Numbered from the stretch's first letter, positions 17,231 to 26,611 are shown. The stretch: 64,000 nt of DNA from Bacteroides stercorirosoris (GCF_900142015.1 NZ_FQZN01000002.1:248001-312000), one strand, 5' to 3'. The notes: generated by a model not told the origin, from the sequence alone. Translations and numbers: made by a program.

Positions 17231-20200
17231 TTAGAGAACCGTATCTAACAAGTCCGCATAGATAGGGTTTTGTTGTAACAAATGGGGCACTCCTGTCATA
17301 AACAATTGCTTGCGGGCACGGGTAAGAGCTACGTTCAGTTTACGGTCAATCCACACTCCTCTCTCTTCCGTAAGATTGGCAAGGAACTTTAGCTGGTAAG
17401 TACGATTCACACAGAAGGAATAAATGATCACATCGCGCTCGCTTCCCTGAAAACGTTCGACGGTATCTACCAGGATGTCGTTCAAGGCCGGGATTCCCAA
17501 AGCCGCTATTTCGCTTTTAATGAGGGCTATCTGACTACGATAAGGGGTGATGATCCCCAAAGTCAGGGCAGGCTGGAAGCCCGGACCGCCAGCCTCGTAT
17601 TGCCGATAGACAGCAGTAGCCAGCCGGGCCACAAGCTGTGCTTCAAAATGATTAATCTTTGCCGATTGTGATGCAGCTTCCGGTTCGGAAGGAAGAAACG
17701 CCACGCGACGTACCAATATATCTGCAAACTCATCTCCTTCAAGTTCCGGAGCAAGTACAAGTTCGCCTTGCTGATGCGGCAAGCCGACTGTTTCCAGTAA
17801 CCCACCATAGAAGGCACGGTTCGGAAACCGCGCTACTTCCACGTTCATGCGTCCCTGGCGGCAAAGCATGTCATGGAAATGATTCATGGTTAGCGGTAAG
17901 TGATTAGCAGTGCAGGCAAGTTTACGGTAGAGACGTTCGAAAAAAGAATCTTTCAGGTTATGCAGTCCGATGCTGTGCAGACAATCCTCGCAGACCTCCG
18001 ATTGAGATTCCGATTGAAGTACGACCGCAGGCAATTGCTTATGGTCACCTATGAGGATGAACTTACCGATGGCATTTCCGCCAGCCACGTTCCGGGCACA
18101 GAGAAGTCCCAACAATTGCGGTTCCAGTATCTGGGTGGCTTCATCCACAATAGCCACATCGAAAGTCTTCAGACGGAAAAGTTCGGTCTTGGAAGAGAAT
18201 GTGGAGACTGTACCTACGAAAACACGGCAACGTTCTATCCGGGCATGCACTTCACGACGTGTGGAACAAGGTTCCAACACATTCTCTATCAGATGTGAGC
18301 GGAAAGAAGTATCACAGGAAAGTTCACTCCCGATACGGATAAAATCAATCCCGGGCGTTATAGCAGAGAGCGTCTTGCATATTTCATCTACTGCACGGTT
18401 CGTATACGAAAGCAGTAATATCTGTTTTCCCTCACGATAGAAAGCTTCCACCATACCACGCAAAGCGCGGGAAGTTTTTCCCGTACCCGGAGGGCCGACC
18501 AGAAGGAAATAATCCTTTGCTGCCTGAGCTTTCAGGGTGATACGGGAGAAATCATCCGGAGCAGCCGCAATGCAAGCATCAAAAGAAGGGTCGAATTCCG
18601 GTTCACGCTGGAATAATAATAAATCCCGGCGATCCTTGTTCGCGGAAAGAAAAGCGGAAAGCCCCAGATACATACTGCGGAAAGAAGTATCCATATAGTC
18701 GTGCTCAATGGCATAGCGGCTGTCAAGAGGAAGCACAGAGGTGTTTTGCTGAGAAGCACGGAGGCGGACACGGATATCCCGGTCGGTGATCCGTTCGATA
18801 TTTCCTTTGAATACCATTTTATTGGTTACATTATCCGCGGCGTTATTACGTTGATACAGGACGACGGCATCACCTTCGCGGAAATTCGGTAAAGCCTGTG
18901 AAGGACGGGCGAATGATGATTCGCCCCCACAAGCATTATGTTCACCTTGCAGGGGCGAATCATCATTCGCCCGCAGCAACACAAGATACGCCTTATGCAG
19001 ATCCGCCGCATGGTTCTCCTTGATGGTCAGGTCATACAAAATCTCGCCCGCCTCGCACTTTTCTTCAAGCGTAGACAGCCACAACGCAGCGGCACCTGTA
19101 CGGCCTTCATAGTCAACATCTCCCGATTTGGAAGTATATAATTCTTTGGTTATAAAGTTATAGAGCGTATGGAAATAACACTGTTCCAGCGGAGTAAGCT
19201 TACAGATACGCTGCGTCACAGCATCAATGGACGGGCAAAGATAGCGTTTCCACAAAGTATTGTCCAGATGACGCTCGTTCAACGTATCCGGATTGATATC
19301 CTTCAACCGTTCCGCGGTGTAGTGCGGGCTGTTGCGCAACTGCATGCCGTATTCATTTGCCACAATCCGGTTACGTACATCCATTACACGCCGCACCATC
19401 GCCCAGGATGGGCGGGCAGGATATAACAACGGGTAACGGGTATACAGCAGATACGCCTTCACTTTGCGGTGATCCATCCCCATAGAATATTCCAGCACAG
19501 CCTGATAGAGCAGCATCTGTACTTTGTTATTTTCCTTTGGTTCCACTTTGCCCCGGATAGAGTATTCATCCGCTTTGCCCGACTTCATTTCTATGAAAGA
19601 CGACATGTCACGCTGCATATAGTCCAAACGTCCTTGCAAGCCCAGGGCTTCACAAATATAGGTAGGTTCCAACACCGCATCCGCCTTGTCCAGTTCATAA
19701 CCGGGAGCGCGGAATGTCTCCGTCACCGTTTGCCGGATATGGTCGAAGTGCCGCTTACAATCCGCAAAAAACTCTTTTTCCTTCTCCCTGTCCAGTAAAT
19801 CAGCACAGGCAGCCAGTTCAATGGAATAGATACGGAAGGCTTTCTTCATACAAGCCAGATAGTCGGGTTCTTCCTTAGCGTAAATCCATTCATCCAGAAA
19901 AAGATTGGCGATGTTACCAAGCAAGAGAGGACGTGTATTATCGGGCGACTGCAAGCGCGCCAGCAGATAATTGGCGGGATGATGCCCGTAATCTTTGAAA
20001 CATTCTGCAAGAGAACTGATATCCAACAGATAATCAGGCTCCAATATGATAAAGGAAGGCGTCAGGATGCCTGCTTCATCCACAGCCACATCCAGCAAGT
20101 TGACTTGCGCATGACGCCACAGCAGCCGACAGGTTTCGGCAAACTCTTCATTCACCTGCGGCACATTATAACGCACCCGCAACGGTTCGTCGGCAACGGT

Positions 20201-20683
20201 GTCTACAGGAGATACATATAAAAAGGCCTCATCGGCATACTGGAAACAGACACGCATCCGTCTTATCCGTTCCCTGGCGGGTGGAGAAACGATATAAGTG
20301 GCATCTGCACGAGGTAACAGGCGATAGAGCACGGCAGGAATTTCGTCTCCCGTAAGCCGTTTCACAAAGAAAGCCAGTGTCTTGACATCCCGTAAGAGGT
20401 TCTCACGCGAGGGTTCAGCCTGCCGGTTCAGTACGGCATTGGAAGTCAGACGGAAAGTATGCAGACGATTTTGTTCTACGACAGATAGTCCGGCTTTGGA
20501 CGCTACGAAACTGATGCGTGCGGAGAGATCGGTCATTTGCAAGCTGCCATCCGGCATCTGTGTACGGCAAAGGCGTTCCAGAAACTCACGGAGCTGGCGG
20601 TAAGCCGCCGTCAGCGGGATATCTTCATCTCGGCAGACGGTAAGTAAAAAGTGATAGTATTCGTGTACGTCTTCTTCCATCAT
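17231..20683 (-). CDS. RecB-type nuclease fused to superfamily 1 DNA2/NAM7-like helicase
   Basis: An 1150-residue protein. Residues about 330-420 hold a PD-(D/E)XK nuclease signature: GLQGRLDYM, then SFIEMKSGK and a QMLLYQAVL motif as in Cas4/RecB nucleases. Residues about 700-1150 are an SF1 helicase: Walker A LVGPPGTGKTSRA, Walker B VAIVDEATQILEPQL, LIGDHKQLPAV, ITPYRSQI, VDTVERFQGSERDVIIYS and motif VI NVALTRARKQLFM. The order resembles Dna2, which acts in DNA end processing and repair. The start overlaps the tatC stop by 4 bases and is preceded by GGAGG. Residues about 570-592 are encoded by a dispersed repeat read in frame (18907-18972), placed in the linker between the two enzymes. The role in repair is inferred. 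Confidence 0.9.
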   Translation of the reverse strand: MMEEDVHEYYHFLLTVCRDEDIPLTAAYRQLREFLERLCRTQMPDGSLQMTDLSARISFVASKAGLSVVEQNRLHTFRLTSNAVLNRQAEPSRENLLRDVKTLAFFVKRLTGDEIPAVLYRLLPRADATYIVSPPARERIRRMRVCFQYADEAFLYVSPVDTVADEPLRVRYNVPQVNEEFAETCRLLWRHAQVNLLDVAVDEAGILTPSFIILEPDYLLDISSLAECFKDYGHHPANYLLARLQSPDNTRPLLLGNIANLFLDEWIYAKEEPDYLACMKKAFRIYSIELAACADLLDREKEKEFFADCKRHFDHIRQTVTETFRAPGYELDKADAVLEPTYICEALGLQGRLDYMQRDMSSFIEMKSGKADEYSIRGKVEPKENNKVQMLLYQAVLEYSMGMDHRKVKAYLLYTRYPLLYPARPSWAMVRRVMDVRNRIVANEYGMQLRNSPHYTAERLKDINPDTLNERHLDNTLWKRYLCPSIDAVTQRICKLTPLEQCYFHTLYNFITKELYTSKSGDVDYEGRTGAAALWLSTLEEKCEAGEILYDLTIKENHAADLHKAYLVLLRANDDSPLQGEHNACGGESSFARPSQALPNFREGDAVVLYQRNNAADNVTNKMVFKGNIERITDRDIRVRLRASQQNTSVLPLDSRYAIEHDYMDTSFRSMYLGLSAFLSANKDRRDLLLFQREPEFDPSFDACIAAAPDDFSRITLKAQAAKDYFLLVGPPGTGKTSRALRGMVEAFYREGKQILLLSYTNRAVDEICKTLSAITPGIDFIRIGSELSCDTSFRSHLIENVLEPCSTRREVHARIERCRVFVGTVSTFSSKTELFRLKTFDVAIVDEATQILEPQLLGLLCARNVAGGNAIGKFILIGDHKQLPAVVLQSESQSEVCEDCLHSIGLHNLKDSFFERLYRKLACTANHLPLTMNHFHDMLCRQGRMNVEVARFPNRAFYGGLLETVGLPHQQGELVLAPELEGDEFADILVRRVAFLPSEPEAASQSAKINHFEAQLVARLATAVYRQYEAGGPGFQPALTLGIITPYRSQIALIKSEIAALGIPALNDILVDTVERFQGSERDVIIYSFCVNRTYQLKFLANLTEERGVWIDRKLNVALTRARKQLFMTGVPHLLQQNPIYADLLDTVL
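18907..18972. repeat. REP-like inverted pair inside the helicase gene
   Basis: GGGCGAATGATGATTCGCCC (18907-18926) and its exact reverse complement (18953-18972) are separated by 26 bases. Each arm is itself a hairpin (GGGCGAAT/ATTCGCCC with a 4-base loop). The element keeps the helicase frame open and encodes a Ser/Gly/Asn-rich stretch (LRANDDSPLQGE...). The layout is that of intergenic REP or BIME repeats. Confidence 0.85.
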
Positions 20684-21501
20684 TCCTCCTTGTCTTCATC
20701 AGTCTCGTCCGCGTCGGTCTTCTTGTCCTTAATCATCAAGATACTCAACTCATAGAGCAGATAAAGCGGAACGGAAACCACGGTCAGAGTGAAAGGGTCG
20801 CCCGTCGGGGTAATGATAGCTGCGACAATTACGATAATCACCAGTGCATGACGGCGATACTTACGCAGGAAAGATTTGTGCACCAGTCCCAGCAATGAAA
20901 GCAGCCAGGTCACCAATGGCAACTCAAAGGCAAGGCCCATGCAAAGCACCAGCATCATGAAATTGTCTATATAGGAGTTCAGGGAAATCTGATTCTCGAT
21001 AGCCGCGCTCAATTGATAAGTGGAAAGGAAACGCAACGTCAACGGATAAACCATGAAATAGCCCAGCAGCACGCCGAGGAAAAACATCACCGTACCGATG
21101 CACAAGGCTTTCTTTACCCCACGGCGCTCATTGGGATAGAGTGCGGGACTGATAAATTTCCATATTTCAAAGAAAATATAAGGTGTAGCCGTCACCACCG
21201 ACATCCAGAAAGCGGTGGACATATGTATAAAGAAGGGGGCTGCCAGATTGATATTAATAAGTTTGACATGGAAATCCTGTGTAAAGAAATCATCGTGAAG
21301 ATCGAAGACTTTACCTACATAACGCAATACGTCATAAAAGATAAAATCATTGTGACAAGGTGCCAACACTACATTATCAAACAGCCACGGCATCGCAATG
21401 AAGTAACCGACAGCCAACACAAACCATACGCCGAGTACGCGAAACAGCACACGGCGCAATTCGTCCAAATGATCCCAAAAAGTTAGTTCTTTATCCGCCA
21501 T
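20680..21501 (-). CDS. tatC: Sec-independent protein translocase TatC
   Basis: A 273-residue six-helix membrane protein. The N-terminal FWDHLDELRRVLFRVL, the periplasmic loop before PYIFFEIWKFISPALYPNERR, and GLAFELPLVTWLL are TatC hallmarks. TatC recognises the twin-arginine signal and recruits TatA for export of folded proteins. It overlaps the helicase by 4 bases, so the two are cotranscribed. TatA lies upstream on the same strand but a 580-base repeat-filled gap separates them; no TatB is present, so this is a minimal TatA-TatC system as in other Bacteroidetes. Confidence 0.97.
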   Translation of the reverse strand: MADKELTFWDHLDELRRVLFRVLGVWFVLAVGYFIAMPWLFDNVVLAPCHNDFIFYDVLRYVGKVFDLHDDFFTQDFHVKLININLAAPFFIHMSTAFWMSVVTATPYIFFEIWKFISPALYPNERRGVKKALCIGTVMFFLGVLLGYFMVYPLTLRFLSTYQLSAAIENQISLNSYIDNFMMLVLCMGLAFELPLVTWLLSLLGLVHKSFLRKYRRHALVIIVIVAAIITPTGDPFTLTVVSVPLYLLYELSILMIKDKKTDADETDEDKEE

Positions 21502-21560
21502 AATTGAGTGAAAAAGCTACAGACTACAAAGTATAAAAGATAAGTACTCACTCATAATTA

Positions 21561-21951
21561 ATGCGAATCAGGAGTTGAAACAGATTCATAACGGTACAGA
21601 AATGAAGCAAATAAGGAATGAGATAGACGATAATTTTGCGCAGCCTAAGGCTGAAAGCCTTTCATCTTATAGCCCAGGGCAACGCCCTGGGGATTGGTAT
21701 GTATGTATCTTTGCCCTGTAAGGGCAAAAGCCCGTATGTGGTATTATGCCCTTACAGGGCGTAAGATTGTGTGGTACGGTTCATTCCCAGGGCGTTGCCC
21801 TGGGCTATAAGATGAAAGCCTTTCAAGCTTAAGCTGCGCTATACTATTAAGAAATTAAAGTCCGCGTTCATCCGCCTTATCCGCGTTATCCGCGTACCCA
21901 TTTGATTCATATCCTAATAATCAGGAGCTAAATTCAACTCCTGATTCGCAT
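21561..21951. repeat. Nested inverted-repeat element between tatA and tatC
   Basis: The gap 21502-22082 carries no gene. Outer arms ATGCGAATCAGGAGTTGAA (21561-21579) and its exact reverse complement (21933-21951) enclose a second pair of long arms built on CTTATAGCCCAGGGCAACG (about 21650-21692 and 21761-21826), and a third inner pair TGCCCTGTAAGGGCA-like. A 9-bp hairpin AATCAGGAG/CTCCTGATT lies at 21919-21946. No coding capacity is seen. The arrangement looks like a non-autonomous dispersed element with terminal inverted repeats, or several repeats inserted into one another. Confidence 0.8.
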
Positions 21952-22013
21952 AACTTAGTTTATACTATAAGGAAAAGATAATTCAGAGGGGTGTATGGTT
22001 TAGATATACGGAC

Positions 22014-22050
22014 TATCTGTCATCCTGAGCTTGTCAAAGGATGACAGATA
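22014..22050. repeat. Hairpin TATCTGTCATCC with its complement
   Basis: Perfect 12-bp stem (22014-22025 and 22039-22050) around TGAGCTTGTCAAA, 33 bases after the tatA stop. It contains the GTCATCCTGAGC motif seen as a dispersed repeat in Bacteroidetes. There is no T-tract, so a terminator role is uncertain. Confidence 0.7.
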
Positions 22051-22082
22051 CTACCGACTATCAAAAGCAGAACACTAAATTA

Positions 22083-22301
22083 TCATTTCTCCTTTGAAAC
22101 CGGCTCGTCTATATCTTCCTTGGTTTTATTGATTTCTTCTTTTGCTTCGTTCACACCTTCCTTGAAGCTCTTCACGCCTTTTCCGAGTCCCTTCATCAGT
22201 TCGGGGATTTTCTTACCACCAAACAACAACAGGATTAGCAAAGCAATGATGACCCATTCGGACCCACTGGGCAAAAAGCCTAATAAGAGTAAGTTTGTCA
22301 T
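22083..22301 (-). CDS. tatA: Twin-arginine translocase subunit TatA
   Basis: A 72-residue protein with the TatA layout: one N-terminal membrane helix ([15 protein letters not shown]), the hinge motif [23 protein letters not shown], and a charged amphipathic tail. It forms the export pore recruited by TatC. The gene has its own -7 element 26 bases upstream of the start. It could equally be labelled TatA/E; no separate TatB is seen. Confidence 0.95.
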   Translation of the reverse strand: MTNLLLLGFLPSGSEWVIIALLILLLFGGKKIPELMKGLGKGVKSFKEGVNEAKEEINKTKEDIDEPVSKEK

Positions 22302-22326
22302 ATCCGTAGTATTTTTTAATTTGATG

Positions 22327-22334
22327 CAAATATA
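22327..22334 (-). promoter_or_regulatory. -7 promoter element for tatA
   Basis: The minus strand reads TATATTTG, an exact TAnnTTTG match, 26 bases before the start codon. The -33 region falls in the adjacent dispersed repeat. Confidence 0.65.
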
Positions 22335-22341
22335 ATGGTTT

Positions 22342-22372
22342 CACTACAGATTACACAGATTTACACTGATTA
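22342..22372. repeat. Single copy of the CACAGATTACACAG repeat
   Basis: CACTACAGATTACACAGATT and following bases match one arm of the repeat at 2356-2387. It lies between murF-alr and tatA, directly upstream of the tatA -7 element. Confidence 0.7.
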
Positions 22373-22435
22373 AAACGAAAACTTTCTGCGCCAAGCCGAA
22401 TATCCGGGAAGAGCATACAACTCACGGATGGACGG

Positions 22436-24973
22436 CTAATCCTGATAATACACCCGTTTCACCCGCATCGAGACACTCGTCAACACTTCGTAAGGGATAG
22501 TTTCGAGTATATCAGAAAGCACCGTAATGGGCAGATGGTCACCGAATATCTCTACCGTATCGCCCTCCTTACAGTTTATATCCGTCACGTCGATCATGCA
22601 GACATCCATACAGATATTGCCAACATAAGGCGCACGCTGCCCGTTCACCAGGCAATAAGCATGACCGTTACCAAGATGGCGGTTCAGCCCGTCGGCATAC
22701 CCGATAGGCAATGCGGCAATGCGCGAATTACGCGTCAGGTGTCCCTTGCGGCTATATCCCACCGTATCTTCTTCGGGCACTTCACGTATTTGCAGGATGG
22801 TCGTTTTCAGCGTACTCACATTATTTATAATACTGTTGTCAATCGGGCTGATACCATACAGACCGATGCCCAGACGCACCATATCAAACTGCGCCCCCGG
22901 GAAACGCTCGATACCTGCCGAGTTGCAGATATGCCGCAGTATCTTATGCGGAAACGCCTCCTGCAATTGCATGGATGCCGCTTCAAACGCCTCGATCTGC
23001 CCACGTGTAAACGCATCAAACTGTGCCGCATCACTACCCACAAAGTGAGAGAACACCGAACGCGCGATCACCGCATTCTGGCTTTTCAAACGCTCAATAA
23101 GCCGTGGCATATCGTCGGCAGCGAATCCCAGGCGATGCATACCCGTATCCAGTTTGATATGAATAGGGAAATTAGTGATACCTTCCTTCTCCGCTTCCTT
23201 GATCAGCGCATCCAACAGATGAAAGCTATACACTTCCGGCTCCAGTTTATAGTCAAACATGGTCTTGAACGCCGTCATCTCGGGATTCATGATGATGATG
23301 CTTGCCGTGATGCCCGCCTTACGCAGTTCGGAACCTTCGTCCGCCACAGCCACCGCCAGATAATCGACATGATGTTCCTGCAACGTTTTGGCAATCTCAT
23401 ACGAACCGGCACCATAGGCAGAGGCTTTCACCATACATACCATCTTTGTCTCCGGCCTCAACCGGCTGCGATAATAGTTCAGGTTGGCTACCATGGCACC
23501 AAGATTCACCTCAAGAATCGTCTCGTGCACCTTCTTCTCCAGTTCTTCCGTCAAAGTGTCGAAGCCGAACTGACGGGCGCCTTTTATCAATATAATCTCA
23601 TTTTCCAGTCGCAAGTCTCCACGCGAAATGGCGCGCAACAATGCCTCCGTATCAGGATAGAAAGCCTTTTCGATATCAAACCGTGCAGCACACGAAGAAA
23701 TCTCACTCCCCACCCCTATGATACGCTCGATACCACGGCTGCCCACCAGTTGCGAAACCTTCCGGTAAAGCGTCGGTGCATTCTGCCCTGTCTCCAGTAT
23801 ATCTGAAAGGATCAGTGTACGTTTCAATCCGTTGCTCTGCGAACGGCGGTACAGAAAATCGAGCGCAATGTCCAGCGAAGCAAGGTCGCTGTTATAGCTA
23901 TCATTTATCAGCAGGCAACCATTTTTGCCTTCCTTCACTTCCAGACGCATAGCCACCGGCTCCAGAGTCGTCATACGCTCCGTAATCTTCCCGGCAGGAA
24001 GCATCAGATAGAGGCAGGCCGCCAGACAGTTCAGAGAGTTCTCAATAGAAGCATCGTCAATGAAAGGCAGCATAAACGTATTGTCCATCTCCAGATAGCG
24101 GTAAGAGATGACCGTGCAATCCTCCTTCTTCTCCACCTTACTAATAAATAGAGGACGCTCCATATCCTTCCGGCTCCACGCTATCTCACGGGCACTGAGC
24201 ATGGATTTCGCCACGCAGTTACTGATGAATTCATCGTCTCCGTTATAAATAACCACATCACAGTTTTTGAACAACGTCAGTTTCTCCATACATTTCTCTT
24301 GTAGAGAGAAGAAATTCTCCTGATGAGCACCACCAATATTGGTCAGTATGCCAATAGTAGGCTTGATGATATTCTGTAAGGCACGCATCTCTCCCATTTC
24401 CGAAATGCCTGCTTCAAAGATAGCAAGTTCGGATTGTTCGTTCATCTGCCAAACAGACAAAGGAACGCCAATCTGCGAGTTATAACTGCGTGGTGAACGG
24501 ACAATCACCCGTTCAGGACTGAGCAATTGATGAAGCCACTCTTTCACAATGGTTTTTCCGTTGCTGCCCGTAATGCCGATTACCGGTATCTGGAACTGCT
24601 CCCGATGTTGCTCTGCCAACTTCTGCAAGGCCTTTAGGGGATCGGAAACCACTAAAAAATTGACAATTGACAATTGACAATTGACAATGGGCTGCGCACC
24701 GTCACGCTGCATAGAATTGTCAATTGTCAATTGTCCATTGTCAATTGCTTTAAGGGTTTCTTGGGTGACCACAAAGTTGCGGACGCCTCGGGAGTATAAA
24801 TCAGGGATATAGCGGGCGCCGTCGTTGCGTTTGGTGGCCAAAGCAAAAAACAGCGTTTCTTCGGGGAAACTCAAGGAACGGCTGTCGGTCAGTAACCAGT
24901 CTATGGTTGCCGGCGCGTCCCCCACACGCCGTGCACCGATGCGTTCGGCTATTGTTTCAATTGTATATGACAT
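22436..24973 (-). CDS. murF-alr: Bifunctional MurF ligase-alanine racemase
   Basis: An 845-residue cytoplasmic fusion. Residues 1-470 are UDP-MurNAc-tripeptide:D-Ala-D-Ala ligase: P-loop GITGSNGKT (133-141), FEAGISEMGEM, TNIGGAHQENF and INDSYNSD. Residues about 480-845 are alanine racemase: the PLP lysine in MVCMVKASAYGAGS, HIKLDTGMHRLGF, CNSAGI, MVRLGIGLYGI, the tyrosine in VGYSRKG, and YVGNICMDVCMIDVTD. Alr makes D-Ala and MurF uses D-Ala-D-Ala, so the fusion links two steps of peptidoglycan synthesis; this fusion is known in Bacteroidetes. The first 25 bases overlap the GSCFA gene. Residues about 76-106 come from a dispersed repeat (24656-24748), in the N-terminal UDP-binding domain. Confidence 0.96.
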   Translation of the reverse strand: MSYTIETIAERIGARRVGDAPATIDWLLTDSRSLSFPEETLFFALATKRNDGARYIPDLYSRGVRNFVVTQETLKAIDNGQLTIDNSMQRDGAQPIVNCQLSIVNFLVVSDPLKALQKLAEQHREQFQIPVIGITGSNGKTIVKEWLHQLLSPERVIVRSPRSYNSQIGVPLSVWQMNEQSELAIFEAGISEMGEMRALQNIIKPTIGILTNIGGAHQENFFSLQEKCMEKLTLFKNCDVVIYNGDDEFISNCVAKSMLSAREIAWSRKDMERPLFISKVEKKEDCTVISYRYLEMDNTFMLPFIDDASIENSLNCLAACLYLMLPAGKITERMTTLEPVAMRLEVKEGKNGCLLINDSYNSDLASLDIALDFLYRRSQSNGLKRTLILSDILETGQNAPTLYRKVSQLVGSRGIERIIGVGSEISSCAARFDIEKAFYPDTEALLRAISRGDLRLENEIILIKGARQFGFDTLTEELEKKVHETILEVNLGAMVANLNYYRSRLRPETKMVCMVKASAYGAGSYEIAKTLQEHHVDYLAVAVADEGSELRKAGITASIIIMNPEMTAFKTMFDYKLEPEVYSFHLLDALIKEAEKEGITNFPIHIKLDTGMHRLGFAADDMPRLIERLKSQNAVIARSVFSHFVGSDAAQFDAFTRGQIEAFEAASMQLQEAFPHKILRHICNSAGIERFPGAQFDMVRLGIGLYGISPIDNSIINNVSTLKTTILQIREVPEEDTVGYSRKGHLTRNSRIAALPIGYADGLNRHLGNGHAYCLVNGQRAPYVGNICMDVCMIDVTDINCKEGDTVEIFGDHLPITVLSDILETIPYEVLTSVSMRVKRVYYQD
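24656..24748. repeat. Dispersed inverted repeat inside murF-alr
   Basis: Three tandem copies of ATTGACA at about 24658-24689 face the complementary TTGTCAA copies at 24714-24747, around a GC-rich loop. The translation is the readily recognised NGQLTIDN ... NCQLSIVN pattern. The frame of murF stays open across the whole element. Confidence 0.88.
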
Positions 24974-25932
24974 ATTTCTTTCTCGTTTTGGAAATCTAAG
25001 TACGGGTATTTTTTGTTAAGTCGGTCTATTTTTAACACAATTTGTCCTAAAAAACGCTTATGCTCGTCTGACTCCGGATGAAAAGGCTTGTGAGATAACG
25101 CTTTATTGATATTTTCACTTTCCTGCATAATCTCTAACGCATCCTCAGAGAGGCAGGTCTGCACAAACTTCTCCCATACGTAGCGCACCGCTTGGGGGGA
25201 TGGGTGCACCATGTCGTCGGCATAAAAACGGTAGTCGCGCAGCTCGTCGAGCAAGAGTTCGTAGGCCGGAAAATAAAAGACATGTTCGGGAAAAGCAGCG
25301 TGCAGCTGGTCTATGGCAAGCAGAAGCGCAGCTTTGCTCAGTTGGTTGGCATGCATTCCGTCGCGTACATGCCGGATAGGGCTGACGGTAAGGATGACTT
25401 TCAGCTTCGGATTCCGGGCTATCAGGCCGGAGAACAGGGAAGTATAGTCCGATACTATTTCTTGCACGCTAAGGCGGCGACGGGTAAAGACAGACTCCGG
25501 TTGTTTATGACAGTTTGCCACAACGCGTCCTGTTTGTTCGTACACCCACGATGTGCCGAAAGTCAGCAGCAGACAGTTCAGCTGGTGGATGCGGGTATGC
25601 GCCGCTTGCAAACGGGTGTTGATGCGCCGCAAAGTTTCTTCTGCCGAAGTGGAAGAGAAATCTCCGTGATGCATCGGACTGTGCCAGCATTCACGGAAGA
25701 AGAACAAATCTTCTTCCGTATAAATCCGGCCCGACACCACCTCGCGCAAAGCTGCCGAAACCGACAGTGGATTGTAAAGGACTCCAAAAGGATTCACATC
25801 CGGACGAAACTTGGCGTCTGCCAGCAATGCACCGATATGGGTGGCAAAGCAAGACCCCATCAGCAGAAGTTCGTCCGACTGGACGAAACGGGGCAGGCCG
25901 GAAGGTAATTCAACGGGAGTAAAAAAGTTCAT
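24949..25932 (-). CDS. GSCFA domain protein
   Basis: A 327-residue protein with the family signature MGSCFATHIG near residue 27, then NPFGVLYNPLS, LTFGTSWVY, TVSPIRHVRDG and FPAYELLLDELRDYRFYADDMVHPS. The last blocks resemble an SGNH-like hydrolase fold, as described for GSCFA domains in bacteria, whose substrate is not known. There is no signal peptide, so it is cytoplasmic. It overlaps the start of murF-alr by 25 bases and lies 10 bases after the S24 repressor gene, so the three form a unit. A role near cell-wall synthesis is suggested only by this linkage. Confidence 0.9.
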   Translation of the reverse strand: MNFFTPVELPSGLPRFVQSDELLLMGSCFATHIGALLADAKFRPDVNPFGVLYNPLSVSAALREVVSGRIYTEEDLFFFRECWHSPMHHGDFSSTSAEETLRRINTRLQAAHTRIHQLNCLLLTFGTSWVYEQTGRVVANCHKQPESVFTRRRLSVQEIVSDYTSLFSGLIARNPKLKVILTVSPIRHVRDGMHANQLSKAALLLAIDQLHAAFPEHVFYFPAYELLLDELRDYRFYADDMVHPSPQAVRYVWEKFVQTCLSEDALEIMQESENINKALSHKPFHPESDEHKRFLGQIVLKIDRLNKKYPYLDFQNEKEICHIQLKQ

Positions 25933-25942
25933 AATTCTCTGT

Positions 25943-26611
25943 TTACATCATCATATTTTTCCGGATAGAGAATTTCACAATAGCCATTGCCTGAATGGAA
26001 GAGAAAGGAACATCCATCGGTTCGTGGTGCGGATTGTAACTCACCAGCCTGATATACCCTTCTATGTCGGAACGATTCACGTATTTCACTGTCAGATACT
26101 CGTCGCCATCAATACAGAATGAAACCAGATACATTTCACCATAAATGACATTTCCGAAGCTGTTGATTTCCTTGAAACCTACGATGTCTCCCGACTTCAG
26201 GATGGGATACATGCTGTCTCCGCTGATGTAGACCGCACCGTCGCACACGGGAATACTGGGAATTTGTATTTTACCTACCACGTACTGCTGCTTGTTGGCA
26301 AGCAAGGTCCGCAGGTTAGCGGCAGCGGCGATATCATACAGCATCACAGTGCGGTCTTTCAGCGCATCGGAAGTTTCCGACTGAGGGATGAGGGGCTTCT
26401 TTCCCAGCAATAGCCAGTTATAGTCCACATCTTTCAATTTACTCAGTAACAACGGAAAGTCTATACTATTTCGCGCAACCCAGTTACTAAGTGTAGAACG
26501 CGACACCCCCAGATAAGCAGCCAGGTCAGCATCGGTTTTAAAGTTCAATACACGTTTGGCGCGCTTCACAATGTCTGCTACATTAAACAAGAGATCTTTT
26601 TCTTTTTCCAT
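25943..26611 (-). CDS. XRE/CI-like repressor with S24 (LexA-like) peptidase domain
   Basis: A 222-residue regulator. The N-terminal part (about 8-75) is a phage CI-type helix-turn-helix (KTDADLAAYLGVSRSTLSNWVARNSI). The C-terminal half is an S24 domain with the serine in ISGDSMYPILKSGD and the lysine in YLTVKYVN, so self-cleavage is possible. No other phage genes are near, and it is first in a unit with GSCFA and murF-alr, so it is probably a chromosomal regulator. Its promoter contains a palindrome between -33 and -7 that is a good self-operator. Its targets are unknown. Confidence 0.9.
   Translation of the reverse strand: MEKEKDLLFNVADIVKRAKRVLNFKTDADLAAYLGVSRSTLSNWVARNSIDFPLLLSKLKDVDYNWLLLGKKPLIPQSETSDALKDRTVMLYDIAAAANLRTLLANKQQYVVGKIQIPSIPVCDGAVYISGDSMYPILKSGDIVGFKEINSFGNVIYGEMYLVSFCIDGDEYLTVKYVNRSDIEGYIRLVSYNPHHEPMDVPFSSIQAMAIVKFSIRKNMMM

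Noticed and set aside
25943..26611. Prophage repressor
   Set aside because: The CI/S24 protein is phage-like, but no integrase, structural or lysis genes are near and the flanks are housekeeping genes.
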